A stretch of DNA of 64,000 bases from Syntrophosphaera sp035450685 (GTDB lineage: Bacteria > Cloacimonadota > Cloacimonadia > Cloacimonadales > Cloacimonadaceae). Below are positions 26,391-35,725 of the stretch, in pieces; within the stretch, counting starts at the first letter, position 1, and each line of letters begins with the position of its first letter. Below the pieces are notes generated by a model. The model made no database searches and was not told where the DNA came from. It was given only the letters and a program-made list of their open reading frames with translations. The position numbers were made by a program, and so were the translations under genes. The stretch spans positions 186,001 through 250,000 of the forward strand of contig DAOTNF010000001.1 of the NCBI GenBank assembly GCA_035450685.1, given 5' to 3'.

Positions 26391-27034
26391 TCATTCTGGG
26401 TGGCATTGGCAATGGCACTGTAATCGCGGAAGCAATCGCGGATGCCAACAAGCGGGGGTACGGTAAGCTTGAGATGGCCGGATACCTGAATGACAGGGAG
26501 GAGCGGGGATCTTATATCGAATCCTATCCTGTGTTGGGATGCCTTTCAGAAGCGTCCAGGTTTGCAGCGGAAGGCTACAAGTTCATCAACACGATCTACC
26601 GTATCGATGGACAGGCTGAACGCCTGGACCTGTTTGAAAGCTTGGGCCTCAGCGATGACGATCTGGCCACGTTCATCCATCCCACGGCGTATTATGCTCC
26701 CAATGCGGTGTTTGAACCGGGGGCTGTGTTGATGCCCTATGTGATGATCTCAGCCGGGGCTAGAATCGGCCGCGGTTCGTTGATCATGGTGGGAGCCAGT
26801 ATCGGTCACAACACCGAATTAGGGCCCTACAATCATGTGGCAGCTCAAGCCGTGGTTGGAGCCTATATCAAGACCGGCACCGGGGTGCATATTGGCCTGA
26901 ATGCGACTTTAAGGGAAAACCTGACCATCGGAGATCATGCCACCGTCGGCATGGGTGCAGTGCTGACCAAAAACGTGGGCGAAAAAGAAATATGGGCTGG
27001 TAATCCGGCCAAGTTTTTGAGGATAGCGCAATGA
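26378..27034 (+). CDS. NeuD/PglD-like sugar O- or N-acetyltransferase
   Basis: A 218-residue protein: an N-terminal Rossmann-like nucleotide-binding part (VIILGGIGNGTVIAEAI) and a left-handed beta-helix of hexapeptide repeats from about residue 100 (PNAVFEPGAVLMPYVMISAGARIGRG and so on), ending WAGNPAKFL. This matches NeuD/PglD/PerB enzymes that acetylate 4-amino-4,6-dideoxysugars. In this operon the acceptor may be the 4-amino group made by the WecE-like enzyme (inference). It overlaps the LUD gene by 4 nt. Confidence 0.88.
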   Translation: MQKVIILGGIGNGTVIAEAIADANKRGYGKLEMAGYLNDREERGSYIESYPVLGCLSEASRFAAEGYKFINTIYRIDGQAERLDLFESLGLSDDDLATFIHPTAYYAPNAVFEPGAVLMPYVMISAGARIGRGSLIMVGASIGHNTELGPYNHVAAQAVVGAYIKTGTGVHIGLNATLRENLTIGDHATVGMGAVLTKNVGEKEIWAGNPAKFLRIAQ

Positions 27035-27816
27035 CGTTTGTCGATGAGTTAGATTTCACAAATGAATTGAAAGACTTGTTTGAAATACAAGGGGCAGCTA
27101 TTAAGCGCGCTTTAGAGACACGCAGGATCCAGACTCATTTGCTCAATGATGAAAATGAAGTCAGGGACTATATCAGGAGTTTTATAGCACAGCGTTCCCA
27201 AATCAGGAATATCGCTTTCAGTGATGGCGTCACCCTGTATCAGCTTGATCTTTTCAACTGGATCAAAGAGGAGTTTGGCTCTGCTGGTTTCACCATCAAT
27301 CAACCTCTGGAGCGGTCGGCCACGGGTCAGTATGCGATCTACGGAGACCAGCCTCCTGGCCGGATGGAAATACCTTACGAACAGTGGAAGGTTTTATATG
27401 ACAAATGGTATGACAACCTGCGGGCTTCATTAATGAGCGACCTGCTGATAATCAGTGCAAACGCCGTGACTATGGAGGGTGAGATCATTTCGGTGGACGG
27501 TTTTGGCAACAGGGTATCCGGTATGATATTTGGACCCCGGCATGTGCTGTGTATTGTGGGCAGGAACAAGATTGTCAGGGACAAGACCAGCGCTTTGGAC
27601 AGGATTCATAACCATGTGGTGCCGCTAACTTATCTGAGGCATAACCTGAAACACTGGTGCAAGTTCCAGGAAGTTCCGTGCCTGAAGACGGGTAAATGCG
27701 TTACTTGCAGCCATCCGGAAAGCGCTTGCCTGAACACAGTAGTAGTACGAGGGCAGGTGAAACAGCACCAGGACAGGCTGCATCTGTTGTTGGTCAATAA
27801 AGATCTGGGATTTTGA
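27031..27816 (+). CDS. LUD-domain protein (LutC/DUF162-like)
   Basis: A 261-residue LUD domain protein. The core reads SDLLIISANAVTMEGEIISVDG...FGPRHVLCIVGRNKIV, the signature of the family, and the C-terminus carries Cys-rich CLKTGKCVTCSHPESAC. Related LutC/YkgG proteins act in lactate oxidation with FeS partners, but no LutA or LutB partner is present here. A LUD gene translationally coupled to a sugar acetyltransferase and upstream of an ATP-grasp and an aminotransferase is unexpected; its role in the pathway is unknown. Confidence 0.82.
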   Translation: MTFVDELDFTNELKDLFEIQGAAIKRALETRRIQTHLLNDENEVRDYIRSFIAQRSQIRNIAFSDGVTLYQLDLFNWIKEEFGSAGFTINQPLERSATGQYAIYGDQPPGRMEIPYEQWKVLYDKWYDNLRASLMSDLLIISANAVTMEGEIISVDGFGNRVSGMIFGPRHVLCIVGRNKIVRDKTSALDRIHNHVVPLTYLRHNLKHWCKFQEVPCLKTGKCVTCSHPESACLNTVVVRGQVKQHQDRLHLLLVNKDLGF

Positions 27817-27838
27817 TAGAGGGGTTTCAATTAGTTTT

Positions 27839-28996
27839 ATGCGGGAAAAAATAGCCATCATCGGAGCCAGTTACCTGCAAAAACCCTTGGTTCTGAAAGC
27901 CAGGGAGATGGGTTTTGAAACCCATGTCTTTGCCTGGGAGGATGGCGCTGTCTGTAAAGACTTGGCCGATACTTTTTATCCCATTTCGATCACTGAGGTG
28001 GATGAGATTTACGAAATCTGCCAAAGGATCCAACCCAAGGGCATTGCATCCATTGGATCCGATCTGGCCACAGTGGCTGTCAACCGGGTGGCGGAAAAAC
28101 TGGGCTTGATCGGCAATTCCATTAAGTGCACGGAAGTTAGCACCAACAAATATCTGATGCGGGAGCGGCTGAAGACTGGCGGTGTTCCTTGTCCCGGTTA
28201 CTGGCTGGCAGGCAAAAATGGTTCAGATTTGGAAGTTAACCCCAAAGATTTCCCCCTGATCGTTAAGCCCGTGGACCGCTCTGGAAGCCGGGGTGTCAGC
28301 TTGGTCAAAGACAGGTCTGAACTTGTTGACGCCGTTCAAGCGGCCAGGGAGCAATCATTTTCCGCGCAGGTGATAATCGAACAGTTCATTGAAGGCAGGG
28401 AGCTTAGCGTGGAGGCTATCTCCTGGCAGGGCAGGCATTACATTTTACAGTTCACGGACAAGGAAACCACCGGCGCGCCGCACTTCGTTGAAACAGCCCA
28501 TCATCAACCCGCGGAACTCAGCTTCAGCCAAAAAGAAAGTCTGGCCAGGCTGACCAGGGAAAGCCTGGATTGCCTCGGAATTCAAAACGGGGCATCGCAT
28601 TCGGAGTTTAAGATCACGGAAAGCGGGGAGATCTATCTTATCGAGGTAGGGGCCAGGATGGGTGGTGATTGCATCGGTTCAGACCTGGTAAGGCTTTCCA
28701 CGGGATACGATTTTGTGAGGGGGGTGATCGAAGTGGCTGTTGGCGGTTTTGAGGAGCCTGTGCTTTCCCAACCCGCCCATGCCGGTATCCATTACGTTTT
28801 TCCCCAGCCGGGGATTCTGCGGGAAGTGCTGTTTGTTTCCAGCCCCCAAGTTGTGTGTCACGAGGTTTTTGTGGAAAGTGGGGACACAGTAGCCCCGATT
28901 TTAGACAGTTCCCAGCGCCCTGCTTACTACATCTACCAGGGCAAGCAACGGCTGCCCTATGATCCAAGTGTGCTTAGGCTGATTACAAAGGAATAA
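27839..28996 (+). CDS. ATP-grasp ligase
   Basis: A 385-residue ATP-grasp enzyme of the PurK/carbamoyl-phosphate-synthetase-like branch: N-terminal Rossmann-like half (KIAIIGASYLQKPLV), VSTNKYLMRERLKTGGVPCPGYW, the P-loop-like KPVDRSGSRGVSLV, VIIEQFIEGRELSVEAI, and the metal-binding IYLIEVGARMGGDCIGSD. The family forms acyl-phosphates and joins them to an amine. It may attach an amino acid or other acid to the aminosugar made by the next gene (inference). The following gene starts 1 nt after its stop. Confidence 0.85.
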   Translation: MREKIAIIGASYLQKPLVLKAREMGFETHVFAWEDGAVCKDLADTFYPISITEVDEIYEICQRIQPKGIASIGSDLATVAVNRVAEKLGLIGNSIKCTEVSTNKYLMRERLKTGGVPCPGYWLAGKNGSDLEVNPKDFPLIVKPVDRSGSRGVSLVKDRSELVDAVQAAREQSFSAQVIIEQFIEGRELSVEAISWQGRHYILQFTDKETTGAPHFVETAHHQPAELSFSQKESLARLTRESLDCLGIQNGASHSEFKITESGEIYLIEVGARMGGDCIGSDLVRLSTGYDFVRGVIEVAVGGFEEPVLSQPAHAGIHYVFPQPGILREVLFVSSPQVVCHEVFVESGDTVAPILDSSQRPAYYIYQGKQRLPYDPSVLRLITKE

Positions 28997-28997
28997 A

Positions 28998-30140
28998 ATG
29001 AGAATCCCGTTCAACAGACCTTTTCGCGCTCCCAATGAGAATGAGTATGTCCTGGAAGCGCTGCAGTCCGGCAGGCTGTCCGGTAACAACCAGTTTGCCA
29101 AAAGGGTTCAACAACATATGCGAGACCGGCATAAGCTGGAGAACGTCTTTCTGGTGCCCTCCGGAACTTCAGCTTTGGAAATGGGCGCCTGGTTGGCTGG
29201 TCTGGGACCCGGTGACGAGGTGATACTGCCTTCCTACACGTTCAGCTCCACAGCCAATGCGGTGGTGATGACCGGAGCCAAACCAGTGTTTTGCGAGATT
29301 GACCCTATAACCATGAATGCCGATGTTGGCCACATGGAGTCGTTGATAACGGAAAGGACCAAAATGCTGCTGCCAATCGATTATGCCGGAATTCCCTGCG
29401 CTATAGACAGAATCGGGGAATTGGCCAGGAAACATGGTTTGCTGGTGATGGTTGACGCAGCACAATCGTACGGAACTTATCATGAAGGCAAGGCCTGTGG
29501 TAGTTTTGGCGACTTGGCCACCTTCAGTTTTCACGAGACCAAAAACATCAGTTGCGGCGAAGGCGGGGCTTTGGTGGTCAATCGCCCGGACTGGGTGGAA
29601 AGGGCTAATTTCCTGCAGGAAAAAGGTACAGACCGCAGTCTGGTTCTGTTTGGGCAAAAGTCAAAATACCATTGGGTGGATATCGGTTCCAGCTACCTGC
29701 TTTCGGATATTCTGGCAGCGGTACTGTTGGCCCAGTTGGAGGAAGAGAACACCATCCTGGAGCTGCGGGGCAGGGTAACATCTGCTTACACAGACTTGTT
29801 GAAGCCCTTTGCTGAGGCGGGTGCGATCAGCATTGCTCCCTATGATTTGTACCAAAACCTGAACAGCCATGCTTTCTGGGTAGTATTTGACAAGGAAGAG
29901 AATAAAGAGAGTTTCCTTCTCGGGATGAAAGGAAAAGATGCGTACGCATATATTGGATACATTCCCCTGCATTCAGCGCCGATGGGAATAAAACTGGGTA
30001 ACAGAGCTGGCGACCTGCCCACAACCGAAGACCTGGCAGCGAGGATCGTGAGGCTGCCCCTGTATGCTGACCTTGCCAGGGAAGGCCTGCCGCAGTTACT
30101 GGATACTATGCAGAACGTGCTGAGGAGTATTTACGGATGA
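28998..30140 (+). CDS. dTDP-4-keto-6-deoxyhexose C4 aminotransferase, WecE/RffA-like
   Basis: A 380-residue DegT/DnrJ/EryC1-family PLP aminotransferase. IPFNRPFRAPNENEYVLEAL and RLSGNNQFAKRVQ at the N-terminus, PSYTFSSTANAVV, MVDAAQSYGTYHEGK, and Lys182 in SFHETKNISCGEGGA match WecE closely. WecE makes dTDP-4-amino-4,6-dideoxygalactose. Here the neighbouring 2,3-dehydratase and reductase suggest that the substrate could be a 2-deoxy sugar. AAGGAA precedes the ATG; overlaps the next gene by 4 nt. Confidence 0.9.
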   Translation: MRIPFNRPFRAPNENEYVLEALQSGRLSGNNQFAKRVQQHMRDRHKLENVFLVPSGTSALEMGAWLAGLGPGDEVILPSYTFSSTANAVVMTGAKPVFCEIDPITMNADVGHMESLITERTKMLLPIDYAGIPCAIDRIGELARKHGLLVMVDAAQSYGTYHEGKACGSFGDLATFSFHETKNISCGEGGALVVNRPDWVERANFLQEKGTDRSLVLFGQKSKYHWVDIGSSYLLSDILAAVLLAQLEEENTILELRGRVTSAYTDLLKPFAEAGAISIAPYDLYQNLNSHAFWVVFDKEENKESFLLGMKGKDAYAYIGYIPLHSAPMGIKLGNRAGDLPTTEDLAARIVRLPLYADLAREGLPQLLDTMQNVLRSIYG

Positions 30141-31612
30141 GCAAGGCGCGGGTCACAGAGCTTAGGGAACGCTTGATTTCCGCCGTGGGAGATTTTTCCA
30201 GGAGCGTGGAGTTTGATTTTTTCTTTTCAGCTCTGGTAGATTACAACCCGTTCAACTCGACCGATGATGTTTTGGAATGGTTGCAGGATCTTAACCGCAT
30301 ACAGTATTTCGAGGTGGAGGAGATAGGCTTTTCCCATCTCCAGCAATGGCATTTTGATAATTTGAGTGGCGACCTGCGGCACAACAAGGGTAAGTTTTTC
30401 AGCATCAGGGGCTTTCAGGTGTTTGACAATCTGACGGGCGACATTTTCTGGGATCAACCCATTATTGACCAACCTGAAATTGGCATCCTGGGTATTCTGG
30501 GCAAGAAAATTGATGGGGTTTTATACTTTTTGATGCAAGCCAAGGCGGAACCGGGAAATATAAATACCTACCAACTCTCACCCACTGTCCAGGCTACGCG
30601 GAGCAACTACACCCTGGCCCATGGAGGAAAAAAGACTATCTATCTGGAGTACTTTAACGGTCAGGCTCCGGTCAAAGTGCTATATTACCAATACCAGTCT
30701 GAACAAGGTGCGAGGTTTTTTGAAAAACGGAACTGCAATATAGTCGTACTGGATGAATCTGATGCGCCCATCAAGCTGACCCCAAACCATAAATGGCTTA
30801 CCCTGGGGCAGATTAAGAGCCTGATGGAGCATGACAATACAGTAAATATGGACAGCCGTTCCGTGATATCGCTGATCCGCTATTGGGATTCCAAATACCA
30901 AATCGATGTGCCAGCCATTTCCAGGATAATCAGCGACTATTCCGATGTGATCAAGCGCAGTGAGTTTTGGTTGTCCGCGGTTCTTCAGTGTTTCGAGTCG
31001 CGTGAGTCGAACAGGCAGCTTTCCGAGATACTAATCGCTCTCAACCGGAAACGCTATTGTTGCAAATTGGGGCGCAAAGCTTTCCCCTTGAGGGAGCTAC
31101 GTGACTGGAGCATTGGCGACAGACTTATTCAGCACAATCAAAACAAGTTTTTCCAGGTTCTGGCTGTGAGGATCAATGCCAACAACAGGGAAGTGGAAAG
31201 CTGGGATCAACCGATAATGCGGCAACGGCACCATGCGCAGATAGGGCTTATCTGCTCACTCCAAAAGGGAGTGTATATGTTTCTTGTGCAAATGAAGACG
31301 GAGCCAGGGCTTTACGATATGGTCGAACTATCTCCCACCGTGCAGTGCATTGCGGAAAACTATGAAACCGGCAAACAGCCCCGCTATCTGGATGAATTTC
31401 ATGATAAAGAACTTATCTGCCAGGCCAGGCAATCTGAAGAAGGGGGAAGGTTCTACCGGGAATGCAACCTGAACATGATCAGAGAGGCAAGCGGTTTCGA
31501 AAACACAGATCCGGAAAACTATCTCTGGATAAGCTTGGCCAACATGAAGGAAATGGTGCAAACCCAGCGGATGCTCAACGTTGAATTGCGCAGCCTGCTG
31601 GCGTATTTTTAA
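30137..31612 (+). CDS. NDP-hexose 2,3-dehydratase (EvaA/TylX3-like)
   Basis: A 491-residue protein built of two homologous halves. The first has FWDQPIIDQPEIGILG, FLMQAKAEPG and LSPTVQATRSNY; the second has SWDQPIMRQRHHAQIG, FLVQMKTEPG and LSPTVQCIAENY. This duplication and the WDQP and LSPTVQ motifs define the NDP-hexose 2,3-dehydratases known from actinomycete deoxysugar pathways, which remove the C2 hydroxyl from dTDP-4-keto-6-deoxyglucose to give an unstable 3,4-diketo product. The next gene encodes a suitable 3-ketoreductase. Length is normal for the family. Confidence 0.9.
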   Translation: MSKARVTELRERLISAVGDFSRSVEFDFFFSALVDYNPFNSTDDVLEWLQDLNRIQYFEVEEIGFSHLQQWHFDNLSGDLRHNKGKFFSIRGFQVFDNLTGDIFWDQPIIDQPEIGILGILGKKIDGVLYFLMQAKAEPGNINTYQLSPTVQATRSNYTLAHGGKKTIYLEYFNGQAPVKVLYYQYQSEQGARFFEKRNCNIVVLDESDAPIKLTPNHKWLTLGQIKSLMEHDNTVNMDSRSVISLIRYWDSKYQIDVPAISRIISDYSDVIKRSEFWLSAVLQCFESRESNRQLSEILIALNRKRYCCKLGRKAFPLRELRDWSIGDRLIQHNQNKFFQVLAVRINANNREVESWDQPIMRQRHHAQIGLICSLQKGVYMFLVQMKTEPGLYDMVELSPTVQCIAENYETGKQPRYLDEFHDKELICQARQSEEGGRFYRECNLNMIREASGFENTDPENYLWISLANMKEMVQTQRMLNVELRSLLAYF

Positions 31613-31624
31613 GTGGAGAATGAG

Positions 31625-32599
31625 ATGGATAGAATAGGTTTTGGCATTATTGGGTGTGGGTATCAGACTCTTAGAAACATGGGGCCAGCTCTGGTAAAAT
31701 GCGATAAAACGAAGCTGGTGGGGTGCTATGACACCAACCCGGAGAGAGCCAAAGCAGCTTCCGTGAAGTTTGGAGGAACGCCATATGAGAGTTTGGAAAA
31801 TCTTCTGGCGGACAGCAGGATTAAGGCAGTATATATTGCCACCCCAATAGCGACCCATGCTGAGATATGCCTTGCCGCAGCGGCAGCGGGGAAACATATT
31901 CTTTGTGAAAAAACTCTGGCTATGAACCCACAGCAGACCAAAACTGTTATCGAGGCTTGCAGAAGCAGGGGCCTTGTTTTGGAAGAAGGCTTCATGTACA
32001 AGCACCACACACAGCACAAGTTTGTGCGCGACATTATAGACTCGGGAGAACTGGGCGAAGCGTTGCTTTTCCAAGCCTGGTTTGGTTTCCCGCCTTTCCC
32101 TGAACAAGATTTTCGGATGCGTAAAGATATGGGGGGAGGGGTGATACTGGATGCCGGGGCATATACAGTGCACGCGGCCAGAACATTCTTTTCCCGGGAA
32201 CCGATCAGGATTTTCAGCAGTGTTTCTTACAACAAGCAAGGTTTGGACATGCATGGATCCGTTTTAATGGAATTTGGTGGACGCCAAACTGCTCAACTGA
32301 ACTTTGGGATGGACAATGCATACAAAAACAGCTATTCCATCTGGTGCAGCAAAGGAGAGATCTGGCTCAAGCGCGCTTTTTCGATACCATCCTTTGAAAT
32401 CCCTGTCTGTTACATCAAAACCCAGGGTTTGATCCGCGAATACCAATTGGCTCCTTGCGATCATTTTGAAATGGAGTTGCAGTCTTTTTGCCGTTCTATA
32501 GAAAGCGGTGTTTATGATTACGAGGACATTTCTAATCAAGCGGCTGCATTGTATGAAGTTAGGCAACAATCAGGCTGTTGCCCTGAGGGGGAGGCATGA
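31625..32599 (+). CDS. Gfo/Idh/MocA oxidoreductase, probable NDP-sugar 3-ketoreductase
   Basis: A 324-residue NAD(P)-dependent oxidoreductase: GFGIIGCGYQTLRNMGPAL (Rossmann), YIATPIATHAEICLAAAAAGKHILCEKTLAMN (with the EK motif), and VILDAGAYTVHAAR (catalytic His). Members such as SpnN and KijD10 reduce the 3-keto group after 2,3-dehydration, which fits its place directly after the 2,3-dehydratase. ATG 31625 is used, with GGAG upstream; a GTG at 31613 is in frame but precedes that site. It overlaps the membrane-protein gene by 4 nt. Confidence 0.88.
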   Translation: MDRIGFGIIGCGYQTLRNMGPALVKCDKTKLVGCYDTNPERAKAASVKFGGTPYESLENLLADSRIKAVYIATPIATHAEICLAAAAAGKHILCEKTLAMNPQQTKTVIEACRSRGLVLEEGFMYKHHTQHKFVRDIIDSGELGEALLFQAWFGFPPFPEQDFRMRKDMGGGVILDAGAYTVHAARTFFSREPIRIFSSVSYNKQGLDMHGSVLMEFGGRQTAQLNFGMDNAYKNSYSIWCSKGEIWLKRAFSIPSFEIPVCYIKTQGLIREYQLAPCDHFEMELQSFCRSIESGVYDYEDISNQAAALYEVRQQSGCCPEGEA

Positions 32600-34350
32600 A
32601 GCGCGGGTTTGAGTTGAAAAGTTGGATGTTATGGGCTGTTTGCCTGACGGCAATATTGGGTTCATTTTCATCTTACTTCATTTGGGGGGAATCCTCCTTT
32701 CTATCAATTGGTGACGGCTTGGATAGCAATCATGTACAGTGCATGATGGCGGCGGAAAACACACAGCGTTTTGGTCATGGGAACCCGCAAACTATAACAG
32801 CAAAAGCTTCATACGGCGAATTTGTGGATCTGATCATAGCTATACCTGGACTACAGGAGGTGCTGTACATTATTTTTCAGCCTTATTATGCCGATGTGAT
32901 AAACCGTGTGATTATCAGCCTCGTTGCATTTTTTGGTATGCTACTTTTATTGAGATATCTGTATCCTCAAACAAACTATCCTGGCAATGACACGAAATTG
33001 TTTGGATTCGGCGTTTCCTTGGCTTTTGCCTTGCTGAGGTTTTGGCCCTATGCGGGTATCAGTGTGGCTGGACTGCCCCTGATCTATTGGGCTTACCTGA
33101 ATGCAGGCAGGAAGCCGTTGTGGTCGGCACTGATAGCTTTGCTGTTTGCCCTGTACTCATCTTTAGCCTTGGTAGGTATTTTTGTCCTTGCTGTTTTGGT
33201 AGTGCATGAAGCTGTGTTTTGGTTAAAAAAGCGTGGGGATTGGTACAGGGTGCTTTGGATTTTATTACTGGGGGTATTTTACATATTTGCCAATCTGGGG
33301 ATGGTGTTGTCTGTACTTGCTCCAGTAACAGCCAGCCATAGATCCGGTTTTAATGTTCGATCTTTTTTCTCCTCCAATAGAGAGACTCTGACGATCTTCC
33401 TGAAGATGCTGTTTTTAAATTATGGGCATAATAGCAGTTATCCTTGGATTATCATGCCAGGACTCATTCTTGCCGTCATACTTGGCTTTAAGCACAAGCT
33501 TGAGGACAGACACAGAGCGTGTATTTTGCTAGTGGTTTGGGTGGCTTTAGCTATGATCAGCGCTGCATTCGGAAACAGGCATGTGTATGATATCCAGGCT
33601 AAGCTTGGTTTTCTTAAAATGATCCAGTTGCAGCGATTCTATTGGTTGCTTCCCTTTGTGCAGTATCTGGCTTTTATGGTTGCACTTCAGATTTTTGTCA
33701 GGGCGCGCCTGCGGGTTTTGGCAATGATTTTGCTCGCCATCCAGATCTGTTTACTCGGTTTTTATTTCAATTATAATACCAAGCAATGCGTGAAAGAATA
33801 CATCCTAAATAAACAGGTCAGCGCCTTAAGTTATGATGAGTTTTATAGTCCAGATTTGTTTAAAGATATTAAGAACTATATTGGCAAACCGCAAACTGAA
33901 TATCGGGTGGCATCGCTGGGGTTAAATCCGGCCACAGCCATCTATAACGGTTTCTATACTGTGGATGGTTACTTTTCCGGAGGTTACCCTCTCAAACATA
34001 AATATATGTTTGCTGAAGTTATAGAAGACGAGCTGGAAAAAGATGACAAACTTGCTCAGTTATTTTATGACTGGGGTAGCACCTGTTACCTGTTCTCAAG
34101 CGAAATAGAGGATCACTATGGGTATAACGGCAATGCGGTTCCGATCATAGACAAAACATCCAGCTTATCGATAAGTGATCTCGACATTGACACAGAGCAA
34201 CTGGAGCACATGAATTGTCAGTATATTTTCTCCGCTTTGCCAATCGACAATCAGGATGAACTGAACCTCAGTTTTATAAAGAGTTTCGAAGAAGAAAAAT
34301 CTCCTTATCGGATTTACCTTTACAGCATTGAAAACGATGATCGACCGTAG
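32596..34350 (+). CDS. large polytopic membrane protein (GT-C-like, DUF6044-like)
   Basis: A 584-residue protein with about 10-11 hydrophobic segments up to residue ~400 and a soluble C-terminal domain of about 180 residues. The early loop IGDGLDSNHVQCMMAAENT has an acidic DGLD motif placed as in GT-C glycosyltransferases, after the first membrane helix. The look is that of the DUF6044/YkoS-like group; this naming is from memory and uncertain. GGGGGAGG precedes the ATG and the start overlaps the upstream stop, so it belongs to the deoxysugar operon, possibly as its sugar transferase. Confidence 0.65.
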   Translation: MKRGFELKSWMLWAVCLTAILGSFSSYFIWGESSFLSIGDGLDSNHVQCMMAAENTQRFGHGNPQTITAKASYGEFVDLIIAIPGLQEVLYIIFQPYYADVINRVIISLVAFFGMLLLLRYLYPQTNYPGNDTKLFGFGVSLAFALLRFWPYAGISVAGLPLIYWAYLNAGRKPLWSALIALLFALYSSLALVGIFVLAVLVVHEAVFWLKKRGDWYRVLWILLLGVFYIFANLGMVLSVLAPVTASHRSGFNVRSFFSSNRETLTIFLKMLFLNYGHNSSYPWIIMPGLILAVILGFKHKLEDRHRACILLVVWVALAMISAAFGNRHVYDIQAKLGFLKMIQLQRFYWLLPFVQYLAFMVALQIFVRARLRVLAMILLAIQICLLGFYFNYNTKQCVKEYILNKQVSALSYDEFYSPDLFKDIKNYIGKPQTEYRVASLGLNPATAIYNGFYTVDGYFSGGYPLKHKYMFAEVIEDELEKDDKLAQLFYDWGSTCYLFSSEIEDHYGYNGNAVPIIDKTSSLSISDLDIDTEQLEHMNCQYIFSALPIDNQDELNLSFIKSFEEEKSPYRIYLYSIENDDRP

Positions 34351-34419
34351 CATAACCAGACTGCAGCATATTTACTTACTGGGAGCAAACTATTCAGAAA
34401 GCTACAGGGGAATGACCTC

Positions 34420-35709
34420 TTGAAAAAGCTCTTGTCCAGGCTCACCGGGTTTCTCGCCTTAAATACCACCAATATTAAGCAGAGAATCTTAAATGCTTCC
34501 ATGTATTTTTCTGCCTCATTGGTGCAAGTGGTTGTCGGCCTCATTCTATCGCCGATCCTTTCAATGCATTTGGGTCACAGGGACTTCGCCATTGTTGGCT
34601 ATTTCAATTCTTTCAATGCACTGTTTGGCCCCCTCACAAGCATGGCTCTTTCATCTTATTATGGTAAACATTATTTCGTTGTTGACGCACAACAAAGAGA
34701 AAGGCTCAGGAAGACCATTGTCTCCACCCTTTTGGTTCTTGGCTTGGGAGCTACGCTCTTTATCCTTGGTTCGTTTTACATATATACCATTTCCTACGAT
34801 ACGGGTTTTGATTTCTTCCCCTATGCCGTGCTTTGCTACTCCAACTTGGTTTTTAGCAATATCTATGCTTTTTATTTGCTCAATCTGAGGCTGGCCAAAA
34901 AAGCATCCGGTTTTCTATGGGTAAATATTGCCCATCATGGCGCTTATCTTTTGGCTATGATATTGCTTTGCGCCGTTCTCAAATTTGGTGCTGCAGGAAG
35001 TCTGGCAGCAACGCTCGTGGTATCTGTGTTGTTTGGCACCTATTTCTTCTTCAAGATGACAGACAGGATCTTTATCGACAAAGCATTACTGATTAGTGCG
35101 CTCCGTTTTTGCTGGCCGCTTATTGTTGCTGGGTGCATCGACTACTTTACCAACGGCATAGACAGGGCTATGCTGGCTGGCTTGAAAGATGACGTAAACC
35201 TGGGTTTGTATAGCATTGCCTTGCGGTTTTCAGGATACATTTATATGTTCTATTATGTAATATCTATTACCCTGGAACCAGATTTCTTCCAGGCGCTTTC
35301 TACAAAAAGGCACTCCAGGCTTATAAAGATCACGCTTGGTCTAATCATCTCAAATGTATTGATTGTGCTGGCCTTTATTGTCGCAACCCCCTTGATTCTA
35401 AAGATACTCACGGTTGGAAGGTACACAGCGGCGGCTGGTCTGACCCGGATCATGGCCTTGAAAAATATTACTGCCGCGTTCTATTTTATCATCTCCACAA
35501 TTATAATCATCAAGGGATATACAAAGATTACTCTGTTGAATAAAGCGATTGCAGCCCTGGTTATAACATCTGTTTTCAGATACCTGATCTCAAATTATCA
35601 GTTCGTTGGAGCTGCATGGGGTCAGGTGCTTTCTTATGTGGTTTTTACCGCAGTAAGCGCGGCATTTTTACTGTATAAATATTTGACACGCAGTAAAATC
35701 AGGTTATAA
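34420..35709 (+). CDS. Wzx-type polysaccharide flippase 3
   Basis: A 429-residue polytopic protein with about 12 membrane segments; ILNASMYFSASLVQVVVGLILSPILSMHLGHRDFAIVGYF is typical of the N-terminus of O-unit flippases. It is not closely similar to the two flippases at 13460 and 23905. The start is a TTG at 34420. It sits between the deoxysugar operon and a GT4 glycosyltransferase. Confidence 0.85.
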   Translation: MKKLLSRLTGFLALNTTNIKQRILNASMYFSASLVQVVVGLILSPILSMHLGHRDFAIVGYFNSFNALFGPLTSMALSSYYGKHYFVVDAQQRERLRKTIVSTLLVLGLGATLFILGSFYIYTISYDTGFDFFPYAVLCYSNLVFSNIYAFYLLNLRLAKKASGFLWVNIAHHGAYLLAMILLCAVLKFGAAGSLAATLVVSVLFGTYFFFKMTDRIFIDKALLISALRFCWPLIVAGCIDYFTNGIDRAMLAGLKDDVNLGLYSIALRFSGYIYMFYYVISITLEPDFFQALSTKRHSRLIKITLGLIISNVLIVLAFIVATPLILKILTVGRYTAAAGLTRIMALKNITAAFYFIISTIIIIKGYTKITLLNKAIAALVITSVFRYLISNYQFVGAAWGQVLSYVVFTAVSAAFLLYKYLTRSKIRL

Positions 35710-35725
35710 GAAGAGAGACTTTCCG

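Noticed and set aside
31328..32254. 308-codon minus-strand open frame across the dehydratase/oxidoreductase junction
   Set aside because: Antisense to two conserved genes and without protein-like features.
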